From an archaeon (GTDB lineage Archaea > Altiarchaeota > Altiarchaeia > JAFGQM01), in the NCBI GenBank assembly GCA_029932835.1, contig JAOZPI010000058.1, forward strand, positions 1 to 5,219: 5,219 nucleotides of DNA, given 5' to 3'. The notes below the pieces were generated by a model. The model searched no databases, was not told the origin of the DNA, and saw nothing but the letters and a program-made list of their open reading frames with translations. Position numbers and translations under genes: made by a program. Positions 1 to 5,132 of this stretch are shown here, piece after piece; positions within the stretch are counted from its first letter, which is position 1, and each line of letters opens with the position of its first letter.

Positions 1-627
1 AACCAAATCCTTGTAATGGTTGTTAAACTCCCAGGCTCTCTCGTACATATCCCTCAAACGGATGTTAAGGGGGATTGTGATGTTGGTTTCAGAAAGTTCT
101 GATTTCCATCCATGGTATCTGCTCGTGATAAGGAGCGGAAAGCGTATACGAGCCACTAATCTGCTGTTCTCCTGCACTATGTCTAGGTCTTTTGGGGACA
201 GATCGCCAACGGTGATGTTGATTCCATCAAAGAGGAAGAGGTTGCTATGGGGGCTGTGATAATCAGCAATTGAGGAGATAAGACGCCCTAGAGAAGAGGA
301 TGTTGTTTTTTTCAGATGGCCAATTAGTTTGCTCCAGCCCTCCTCTTTACCATAAGTGAGGTAGGGATTTATTGTTCCATTTTTTATCGTCCCCACATCC
401 CCGATTGCTTTGTAGAGGATGTCCTTGGAAGAAGAGGCCACAGTGGTGCGGAGGTTATCAATAGCGTTGTTTAGACGCATCCAGGAGAGGCGGTGGATGT
501 GGGTATTATATTGGATTGCATCTTCGAGTTCCCACTGAACAGCTATTGCTATTCCAATTATCACTACAAAGATCCCAAGAGTCGTGTAGAGGGGATAGAT
601 TCCCTTAGTACCAATTCCCGATGTCAT
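1..627 (-). CDS. P9: pilin-like membrane-anchored surface protein, C-terminus beyond window
   Basis: The frame stays open from the ATG at 627 to the left edge, giving 209 codons with no stop, so the gene is partial. Residues 1-9 (MTSGIGTKG) form a short leader ending in K-G. A hydrophobic helix follows at about 15-30, so this looks like a class III signal peptide with cleavage after G9. The outside part is mostly helical at 34-75, has sequons at N83, N137 and N182, and reaches a segment near 183-200 reading ITIPLNIRLRDMYERAW. This layout recalls the longer pilin-like proteins of archaeal type IV pilus clusters; that is from memory, not a search. It is the last visible gene of the operon, 3 bases after the stop of P8. 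It has the best ribosome binding site of the block, GGAGGT five bases before ATG, which fixes the start. Exact role unknown. Confidence 0.85.
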   Translation of the reverse strand, partial: MTSGIGTKGIYPLYTTLGIFVVIIGIAIAVQWELEDAIQYNTHIHRLSWMRLNNAIDNLRTTVASSSKDILYKAIGDVGTIKNGTINPYLTYGKEEGWSKLIGHLKKTTSSSLGRLISSIADYHSPHSNLFLFDGINITVGDLSPKDLDIVQENSRLVARIRFPLLITSRYHGWKSELSETNITIPLNIRLRDMYERAWEFNNHYKDLV

Positions 628-630
628 ATC

Positions 631-1134
631 CTACCTCCATATTTTTACCACCACCTCTCCATTGTACAGGGAGTTATGCGATAGAATCGTAACCGGAGTT
701 CCGTATGTGAGAACCCTTCTCTTGGGAGGGTCTCCAAACTCCCATGATTTGTCCCCTCTCACGAGGACCCAGAAGTTATACTCAATCGGGCCTGTTGTGT
801 TCTCTAGCGTTGGATCCAGGAGGTGCAAGCGGGAGATTTCGTCCCCATCTAGCACCATGGCTCCATAAGAACGAGACAGAGGGCTTACAAAGACCTCTGA
901 GGTCAGAGTTTCAACTAACCTTTTTCCGGTATTGTGAAGATCATCTATATCTGTGGTTGAGATGTGGTTTGTGGAGAGCACGAAAAGAAAGAGGACTATG
1001 GCAATACTCACTAAAAAGACCATGAGAGAGAGGGGGAGGTCTTCTAGGGATTGCGGCGAAAGCTGACCAGTATTGTTAAGGCCCAGAGCACTACTCATGC
1101 ATGGAATATAATTCTGAAGACGTTCTAGGAGCAT
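631..1134 (-). CDS. P8: pilin-like minor subunit with C-terminal beta domain
   Basis: A 167-residue protein. The leader runs to G23 (LGLNNTG), and the mature protein would begin QLSPQSLEDLPLSL. A hydrophobic helix covers about 36-54. The outside domain has sequons at N20 (within the leader) and N112. Its last 50 residues contain Y119, W131, the pair R139-R140 and a final strand ending NGEVVVKIWR. That end matches the end of the giant protein P6 well. The start at 1134 is preferred over M13 because GAGG sits seven bases upstream, and no comparable site precedes M13. The start overlaps the end of P7 by ten bases. The leader is longer than in its neighbours and its -2 residue is Thr rather than Lys or Arg, so cleavage is less certain here. 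Probably a minor pilin; specific function unknown. Confidence 0.85.
   Translation of the reverse strand: MLLERLQNYIPCMSSALGLNNTGQLSPQSLEDLPLSLMVFLVSIAIVLFLFVLSTNHISTTDIDDLHNTGKRLVETLTSEVFVSPLSRSYGAMVLDGDEISRLHLLDPTLENTTGPIEYNFWVLVRGDKSWEFGDPPKRRVLTYGTPVTILSHNSLYNGEVVVKIWR
633..638 (-). promoter_or_regulatory. Strong Shine-Dalgarno site for P9
   Basis: On the minus strand GGAGGT lies five bases before the P9 ATG. It is embedded in the last codons of P8 (TGG AGG TAG, Trp-Arg-stop). It is a full match to the anti-Shine-Dalgarno core and clearly stronger than the sites before the upstream pilin genes, so P9 could be translated independently of its neighbour. Confidence 0.7.
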
Positions 1135-1574
1135 TTTGAGGCCTCGACATAGATTACGCCATGGTATTTTGATATACAGAGGCAGGAGGGATTGTCCTCA
1201 AACCCTTTCAGAAGTCCATTAGATCTCTGGGACAGGTTTGCAGAGAGCGACGCCGCACCAAATAGGGAGTCGGGGTTTGATACCAGCCTTACCAAGACTG
1301 CTATCTTGTTGCCAGAGCTTTTTTGAAGCTCAATTGAGTAGTTTTCTCCCTGCACAGAGGGGGGGAGAGGGTACTCAAAAGAAGCGTCGCCTATAGAGTC
1401 ATAAGTGTCGGTTATTGCATTTCTTAGATCCTGCGCCATGTGAGTTGCAGCTTCTACCCGCAAGCTTCTAGATGAGACAGCATAGGTTGTGAGGAGCATC
1501 AGCAGTATCACTGTGAACAAGATCAAACTACCCAATTTACTCCAGGCCCATACGATCCACCCACGCCTGTCCAT
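1125..1574 (-). CDS. P7: pilin-like minor subunit
   Basis: A 149-residue protein beginning MDRRGWIVWAWSKLG. The basic leader MDRRG is very short and the hydrophobic helix covers about 17-33, so cleavage after G5 is plausible. An amphipathic helix follows at about 38-62. Next is a segment with LPPSVQGENYSIEL at 70-83, which looks like the beta domain common in archaeal minor pilins (recognition by eye). Sequons are N78 and N113. Three Cys (131, 133, 148) lie at the C-terminus and could form a disulfide. I chose the ATG at 1574. The frame is open back to a TTG at 1598, but that start would overlap P6, would add a Cys-containing stretch and would push the RRG motif deep inside. With the ATG, the junction to P6 is TAAGATG, a one-base gap. 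Function beyond pilin-like subunit unknown. Confidence 0.85.
   Translation of the reverse strand: MDRRGWIVWAWSKLGSLILFTVILLMLLTTYAVSSRSLRVEAATHMAQDLRNAITDTYDSIGDASFEYPLPPSVQGENYSIELQKSSGNKIAVLVRLVSNPDSLFGAASLSANLSQRSNGLLKGFEDNPSCLCISKYHGVIYVEASKCS
1142..1145 (-). promoter_or_regulatory. Shine-Dalgarno site deciding the P8 start
   Basis: GAGG on the minus strand, seven bases before the ATG at 1134 and inside the 3' end of P7. It supports this start over the in-frame ATG at 1098, which has no purine-rich site in front of it. Confidence 0.5.
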
Positions 1575-1575
1575 C

Positions 1576-3345
1576 TTATCGCCACACTGTGAGGACAACC
1601 TCTGCGTTTATCCCATCCCCCATTAATCTGTATTTTGCAACACCTCTCCTCCCCTCAGGCTCGGTGCCCTTAGTTATATCCATCCAAATATGGCAACAGT
1701 CCTTCAACTCAAATCTATAGTGGTAGGGAAGGATGAGATCATCAAGTCTTTTTTCAATGCATTCTTTGGTCCTGTCCATAAGACCAGACCTCGAAGTTAG
1801 CAAGGCTCCAAGAATCAGTGATTTTGCAACATCGCTTTGGTTGTATTCCCTTTTCTGAAGCGAGGTGTTTATTGTATAGTTTGAATTCTCCGATATCCTA
1901 AAGTGGTGAACATCAAAGGAGTATGTCTCCTCAGGCCAGGTGGTGTTCTCGTACGTGAAAGAAACATGAGCCTCCATCGGGCGAATTATCCTTACTTCCG
2001 AGTGTCTGGTTTCTGAGAGAACGCCGTAAGATTGTGCGTCATCAATCCAGGTATGGTTGGTTATAGAAATTGGACGCTCTGTTACTCTTCCTTGGATATG
2101 GGCACCGCTATAGGTTCTGGTGTGCTTCGCAGCACGATAGGCAGGAGTGTTGAGGAGATAATCCATCCCATTAAAGTAATTGGTTTTCTGTTTTGTCCCC
2201 ATGGCCTCCTCGCCCAGAATCTTCATCCGTATGGCAAGTCTCTTAGATCCAGTAAGATATGCAGCTACATCAAACAACAAGGAACTATAGGGGGCCTCGG
2301 CTGTTGTATTTGTAGTGGAAAAGAGGGGAGAATGTGGAACCAACAAAAGGTCCTCTCTCTCAGTCCTCGCACCCTTGATCCTCACTACCTCCCCTCGGTC
2401 AGTTATGTTGAATGGGAGGGGGAGTTTTTTATTTCTGAGCACCATGAGGGCCGAAGCTGTTATTATGCTTCTTGCGGCATCAGTAGATAGAAAGCTGTCC
2501 CCCACTATTAGAGAATGTTTTAGGAGCTCTTCTATTGTCTTGTCTCTCAGATCGAGGTTTAGAGGAAGAAGCTCCAAAAAAGATACCTGTGTGTCAACAC
2601 CTACTGTTAGATATGTGAGGATGCTGTTAAGTTTTTTTCTCGCGTCTGATAGTTCACAACGAAGCTTTTGCAATTCCCCAGCAACTTCCTCTGAAGCAGG
2701 ATTCTTGGAAAGATCCTTAGAAAGGAGAGAGAGGGTAGTGTGTATTCCTGCTGTGTCTCCTATGACGGCATGCACCAAATTCCGTGTTATATTCCCACCA
2801 CAGGCCGCATCTATATCAGAGTAGCCAGGCATCATGCCAGAAATAAGGGAGATAATATCACAGACGTCAGCGCCTGCAACCCTAGTATCTTCAAATTCCT
2901 TTTCGATCGCATTTGTAAGAAGGTCTTGGATAATGTTTGTATACAAATCTACCTGATCTAGAGAGGCTCTGACAAATGCTAGGTCTGGGTCTTTTCCTAG
3001 GCAACTTAGTGCCCTTTCCCCCTCATCCAATTTGCGGATTGCTGCATCAAAATATTGAAGAGTCTTTTCTATGCTCTCCGAGAAGTCAGAATCAAGTGGT
3101 TTTATAGCAACCGGTTGGAGGGTGCTTATCTCAAGATCCGCCCTGCTCCTCAGAAGAGACCGAAGAGAGGTGACGGCAATTTCATTAATGTTTTCGTTTT
3201 CTTCTACAAATTCTGTAGATGCAAGAGAGCGGGATGCCTGGATAGTGAGGTAGGAGAGAGCTATGGTTGAGAGCAAGATAAACACTGCAAGATCCAGAAG
3301 CCCCGCCTGTCCCTTAGTCCCATGATAAAAAGACGTTTCCATCAT
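1576..3345 (-). CDS. P6: giant pilin-like surface protein, 589 residues
   Basis: Leader MMETSFYHGTKG, predicted cut after G12 before QAGLLDLAVF, and a hydrophobic helix at about 18-36: a class III signal peptide on a protein several times longer than a usual pilin. Residues 45-245 look largely helical, partly coiled-coil-like (86-112, 203-246), and carry C115, C162, C182 and C230. Residues 250-510 look mixed and are rich in sequons: N313, N346, N430, N467, N489, N493 and N502, with N185 earlier. Residues 510-589 carry C529, C550 and C551 and finish in a domain resembling the end of P8 (NAEVVLTVWR). It overlaps P5 by 32 bases. No clear ribosome binding site precedes the ATG pair at 3345 and 3342; either fits the leader. 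It may be a tip or adhesin-like subunit, but no enzyme or binding motif was recognised. Confidence 0.87.
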   Translation of the reverse strand: MMETSFYHGTKGQAGLLDLAVFILLSTIALSYLTIQASRSLASTEFVEENENINEIAVTSLRSLLRSRADLEISTLQPVAIKPLDSDFSESIEKTLQYFDAAIRKLDEGERALSCLGKDPDLAFVRASLDQVDLYTNIIQDLLTNAIEKEFEDTRVAGADVCDIISLISGMMPGYSDIDAACGGNITRNLVHAVIGDTAGIHTTLSLLSKDLSKNPASEEVAGELQKLRCELSDARKKLNSILTYLTVGVDTQVSFLELLPLNLDLRDKTIEELLKHSLIVGDSFLSTDAARSIITASALMVLRNKKLPLPFNITDRGEVVRIKGARTEREDLLLVPHSPLFSTTNTTAEAPYSSLLFDVAAYLTGSKRLAIRMKILGEEAMGTKQKTNYFNGMDYLLNTPAYRAAKHTRTYSGAHIQGRVTERPISITNHTWIDDAQSYGVLSETRHSEVRIIRPMEAHVSFTYENTTWPEETYSFDVHHFRISENSNYTINTSLQKREYNQSDVAKSLILGALLTSRSGLMDRTKECIEKRLDDLILPYHYRFELKDCCHIWMDITKGTEPEGRRGVAKYRLMGDGINAEVVLTVWR

Positions 3346-3736
3346 CTGCGCGGTAAACTAAGTGCACGGTGTGCGATCCAGAGGGTATCGTAGTGTTTTC
3401 AGAGGTTATAGCAACTCCTGGAATCTCTAGGGGCGTGGCCAGAGGGGATAGGTTTCCTGCTACATTAGTTACAGGGATTATAGAATCATTTATGAGTATA
3501 GCGTAGTCTGGGGGTAGGGAGACAGAAAGCTCTTCAGAGGAATTTTCGTAACCCAGTGCCACTACTCTCGCTCTCTTGAAAATTTCGATAGCAGCGTCTA
3601 TGGTGTCTTGTCTCTCGTTTCCCTCAATAAATTTCTCTAGGGTGTTCACACCGATCCATGTTATGACCAGCATTATTAAGATCACTAATACCAGCATGAA
3701 TGGCGTGTCCTCAACCCCAAAGCCCTTGGTCTTCAT
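3314..3736 (-). CDS. P5: pilin-like minor subunit
   Basis: A 140-residue protein with leader MKTKG and mature start FGVEDTPFMLVLVILIML; the hydrophobic helix covers about 13-30. Acidic E9 and D10 sit at mature positions +4 and +5, close to the conserved +5 Glu of type IV pilins. Residues 43-62 look helical, and the rest looks beta-rich with SLPPDYAILIND at 73-84. Four sequons (N65, N83, N95, N114) suggest heavy surface glycosylation. The protein ends GNVFLSWD, again a strand with Trp next to the terminus as in P6 and P8. It starts inside the stop of P4 (ATGA overlap), and its 3' end overlaps P6 by 32 bases. There is no clear ribosome binding site, so coupled translation is likely. Probably a minor pilin or a moderately sized filament subunit. 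Confidence 0.87.
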   Translation of the reverse strand: MKTKGFGVEDTPFMLVLVILIMLVITWIGVNTLEKFIEGNERQDTIDAAIEIFKRARVVALGYENSSEELSVSLPPDYAILINDSIIPVTNVAGNLSPLATPLEIPGVAITSENTTIPSGSHTVHLVYRADDGNVFLSWD

Positions 3737-3933
3737 TGGTGATTTAATATTTTAATAGAAGTGTACTTCTCATGCTGCAGTATCCCATCTCCTATTGCTG
3801 CTACTTTGTCGGTGGATTTCCTAGGACCTGTTGCAAACTGGATTAGGATGGAGAAGAGGGCGAGGGCTAGGAGGACTGCAAGTGCTATTTTCATTGATTC
3901 TGCTGAAATCCCTCTTCTGTTCTCTAGTATCAT
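3733..3933 (-). CDS. P4: very short pilin-like protein
   Basis: A 66-residue protein beginning MILENRRGISAESMKIALAV. The RRG motif with a predicted cut after G8 is a clear class III leader. E12 then falls at mature +4, and a hydrophobic helix covers about 16-33. The mature protein would be about 58 residues: the helix plus a short charged tail with no Cys and no sequon. Its ATG shares one base with the P3 stop (TAATG), and its stop overlaps the P5 start (ATGA). No ribosome binding site is visible, so it probably depends on coupling with P3. A mature length near 60 is closer to Flp/Tad-type or other mini-pilins than to typical archaeal pilins of over 100 residues. It could be a structural filament subunit or a small accessory pilin. 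Confidence 0.85.
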   Translation of the reverse strand: MILENRRGISAESMKIALAVLLALALFSILIQFATGPRKSTDKVAAIGDGILQHEKYTSIKILNHQ

Positions 3934-4124
3934 TAAAAATTGGACGTTCGGTTGACTATTTTCTGGGAGAACTGCTCAAGTGCTGTAGTTGTTGTGTTAA
4001 CCGCTGTCGTCCCTGAGGAGCGGATATCTGTGAAAAAAACCGCAAATATAGAGAGGAGCGCGGCTACTATTATAATAGCCAAAAGCAACTTGAATACTTC
4101 CGAAGTCGTGGCTCTCCTTTTCAT
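3933..4124 (-). CDS. P3: very short pilin-like protein, Thr-rich tail
   Basis: A 63-residue protein starting MKRRATTSEVFKLLLAIIIV. KRRA serves as the leader, with Ala in place of the usual Gly at the predicted cut. E9 falls at mature +4, and a hydrophobic helix covers about 12-31. The tail (32-63) is polar and Thr-rich, with sequons N43 and N58. The core S/E-V-F-K-L followed by aliphatic residues matches P1 and P2, so the three look like tandem paralogues. The ATG overlaps the P2 stop (ATGA), and the stop shares one base with the P4 ATG (TAATG). Only a weak AAGG precedes the start. Likely a small pilin subunit; whether it forms the filament itself cannot be told. Confidence 0.84.
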   Translation of the reverse strand: MKRRATTSEVFKLLLAIIIVAALLSIFAVFFTDIRSSGTTAVNTTTTALEQFSQKIVNRTSNF

Positions 4125-4294
4125 TGCCTTAGGTAGGATATTGCCCGGTTCATGGCCGTCTGCCTAGCTGTTTCCATAGAGCTGATGGTTGTGTTTGTAG
4201 AGGAATCTAGCTCTGTAGATAGGGTAGCCACTATGGACATCACCGCCACTGCTATTATCACTGCTACCGCTATTCTGAAGACTGCAGCGTGCAT
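4121..4294 (-). CDS. P2: 57-residue pilin-like protein lacking a leader
   Basis: This gene is only 57 codons long and is easily overlooked. It reads MHAAVFRIAVAVIIAVAVMS, then a polar tail with sequon N34 and ends in AISYLRQ. The hydrophobic helix covers about 5-25. A-V-F-R-I aligns with S-V-F-K-L in P1 and E-V-F-K-L in P3, which marks it as a paralogue. The ATG lies one base after the P1 stop (TAAGATG), and the TGA overlaps the P3 ATG (ATGA), so it fills the space between P1 and P3 exactly. That tight fit is strong support that it is real. When aligned on VF(K/R), its Met1 falls on mature residue +1, so there is no basic leader and no cleavage site. The in-frame stop TAG six codons upstream leaves no room for a longer normal start. 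Confidence 0.78.
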   Translation of the reverse strand: MHAAVFRIAVAVIIAVAVMSIVATLSTELDSSTNTTISSMETARQTAMNRAISYLRQ

Positions 4295-4295
4295 C

Positions 4296-4523
4296 TTACT
4301 GATTCGGTCCTACATCCTCACAGTCTCCGGTTACTAAACAGTTTGTAGAAGCCTCAACCGTCTGTGTTGCAGTGGAGGCTCCACTGGCTATGTTCTCAGC
4401 ACCAGTCCAAGCAGACCCCATGAGGTAAGCAACCACTGCCAGCACTGCGGCAATTATGATTACCACAAGTGCTAGCTTAAAGACAGAATCCGTCTGACCT
4501 CTTTTGCTTTTCAACAGCCTCAT
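4296..4523 (-). CDS. P1: short pilin-like protein, first gene of the operon
   Basis: A 75-residue protein. The leader MRLLKSKRG ends in KRG, followed by QTDSVFKLALVVIIIAAV, a textbook archaeal class III signal peptide cut between G9 and Q10. The hydrophobic helix covers about 14-34. The tail of about 40 residues is Ala, Ser and Thr-rich and ends with C62 and C68 in NCLVTGDC, a spacing suitable for a small disulfide loop. As the first gene of the operon it has its own G-rich site (GGGGG, four bases before ATG) and a box A candidate about 30 bases upstream. The one-base gap to P2 suggests coupling. It is the most conventional of the four short pilins and the best candidate for the main subunit, though position alone supports that. 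Confidence 0.88.
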   Translation of the reverse strand: MRLLKSKRGQTDSVFKLALVVIIIAAVLAVVAYLMGSAWTGAENIASGASTATQTVEASTNCLVTGDCEDVGPNQ

Positions 4524-4527
4524 ATGA

Positions 4528-4532
4528 CCCCC
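4528..4532 (-). promoter_or_regulatory. G-rich ribosome binding site for P1
   Basis: AAGGGGGTCAT directly precedes the P1 ATG on the minus strand, with GGGGG four bases away. It is a plausible but short-spaced Shine-Dalgarno site. It would work only if transcription starts upstream of it. Confidence 0.4.
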
Positions 4533-4547
4533 TTGAGGCGGACTTAA

Positions 4548-4560
4548 GCTATAAGATTTA
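4548..4560 (-). promoter_or_regulatory. Candidate box A (TATA) promoter for the pilin operon
   Basis: On the minus strand TAAATCTTATAGC gives a TATA-like core (CTTATAGC) behind an A-rich BRE-like stretch. With the usual box A to start distance, transcription would begin within a few bases of the P1 ATG, giving a leaderless or nearly leaderless message. A second candidate, GAAAACTATTAG at about 4577-4588, would leave a leader of about 28 bases that includes the G-rich site. The sequence does not decide between them. Confidence 0.4.
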
Positions 4561-4561
4561 G

Positions 4562-4608
4562 GAGAAGAAAGAACTAATAGTTTTCTAGGAGAAAGGTTAT
4601 TTCTTCTC
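4562..4608. repeat. Nested inverted repeats upstream of the pilin operon
   Basis: GAGAAGAAA at 4562-4570 is a perfect 9-base inverted match to TTTCTTCTC at 4600-4608. Inside it lie the palindrome AACTAATAGTT (4572-4582, centre 4577) and a small hairpin TTTCT-AGG-AGAAA (4582-4594). The intergenic region from 4524 to 4628 holds no open frame. The repeats could be a terminator for the 156-residue gene, operator sites for the pilin promoter, or both. No long T-run follows, which weakens the terminator reading. Confidence 0.45.
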
Positions 4609-4620
4609 GATAACTTTATC
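4609..4620. repeat. Short palindrome GATAACTTTATC
   Basis: Five-base arms GATAA and TTATC flank a CT centre. It sits just after the stop of the 156-residue gene and about 60 bases upstream of the pilin box A candidate. It could be a regulator binding site. In AT-rich sequence a dyad this short can also arise by chance. Confidence 0.25.
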
Positions 4621-4628
4621 TTAGTAAT

Positions 4629-5099
4629 TTAATTCAGACGCTTAATACCCTTTTCTATATGATACCTCGCACGATTTATTCTATCTTCTGGTAATCTCTG
4701 ACCTGTTTTTTTATAACTATCTGGAGTCTTAACAACCCATTCTCCTTCCGGAGTTATCCACCCATGTTTAAGAGGAACTTTTCCTTTGAATGTTTTTACT
4801 TCTAAAAGTGGGGTTTTCTTCCCTTCTACAACCCCCATTATCCATTGTTTCGTTCCTTTTGCGGCCTCTTTAATGTTTGTGAGAGCTTGTTTTTCCCCTT
4901 GAAGACATCTATAATATTGACACTCCCAATATTGTAGAGAAAGGCCAGAAGACATATTGGGAATATCCCCTAATTTAGAAGAATCTCCCATAGATTCCCT
5001 AAATTCACCTACACTAATTTGAGGAGAGCCACGAAATTTACATACCTTGGCTATTCTGCATGTCTTACAAGTAGGGTGTTCGGATGGTGGTTTTGGCAT
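4629..5099 (-). CDS. Unrecognised 156-residue Cys-containing protein
   Basis: I do not recognise this protein. It starts MPKPPSEHPTCKTCRIAKVC, giving C11-x2-C14-x5-C20, with a second pair C60 and C65 in WECQYYRC and H8 nearby. Five Cys in the first 65 residues suggest a small metal (Zn or Fe-S) site. The C-terminal half is basic and soluble-looking, with GWITPEGEWVVKTPDSY at about 113-129 and a Lys/Arg-rich helix at the end. There is no signal peptide or membrane segment, so it is probably cytoplasmic. Hand counts on sample lines give about 38% GC, against mostly 45-55% in the pilin genes. It lies 33 bases downstream of the tRNA-Leu gene on the same strand. Composition and position hint at acquired DNA, but nothing in it looks like an integrase, toxin or phage protein. 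Confidence 0.75.
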   Translation of the reverse strand: MPKPPSEHPTCKTCRIAKVCKFRGSPQISVGEFRESMGDSSKLGDIPNMSSGLSLQYWECQYYRCLQGEKQALTNIKEAAKGTKQWIMGVVEGKKTPLLEVKTFKGKVPLKHGWITPEGEWVVKTPDSYKKTGQRLPEDRINRARYHIEKGIKRLN

Positions 5100-5119
5100 C
5101 TCTCATAAATCTTGATTTT

Positions 5120-5132
5120 AAAAGAATAAAAG
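5120..5132 (-). terminator. T-rich 3' flank of tRNA-Leu
   Basis: Directly after the tRNA discriminator base the minus strand reads CTTTTATTCTTTT. Oligo-T tracts like this end archaeal tRNA transcripts. The same AT-rich stretch might also serve as a box A for the following 156-residue gene, since TTTATT lies about 27 bases before its ATG. Confidence 0.45.

Noticed and set aside
1575..1598. Longer P7 starting at TTG 1598
   Set aside because: It needs a TTG start, overlaps P6 by 23 bases and places the RRG leader motif too far inside. The ATG at 1574 gives a compact leader and a TAAGATG junction.
20..2961. Plus-strand open frames of 60-170 codons across the pilin block (for example 2032-2490 and 2315-2824)
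   Set aside because: They lie opposite well-supported minus-strand genes, have no coherent domains or ribosome binding sites, and several overlap one another.
3761..4337. Plus-strand frames with hydrophobic stretches opposite P2 to P4
   Set aside because: The hydrophobicity mirrors the Val/Ile/Ala codons of the pilin helices on the other strand. No independent start signals were seen.
1..4523. Reading the block as an archaellum (fla/arl) operon
   Set aside because: No archaellin-length tandem genes and no ArlF/G/H/I/J-like proteins are present. The size spread and the giant P6 do not fit an archaellin set.
4562..4608. Firm terminator call for the inverted repeat after the 156-residue gene
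   Set aside because: The loop is long and no continuous T-run follows on the minus strand, so it is listed only as a repeat with uncertain role.
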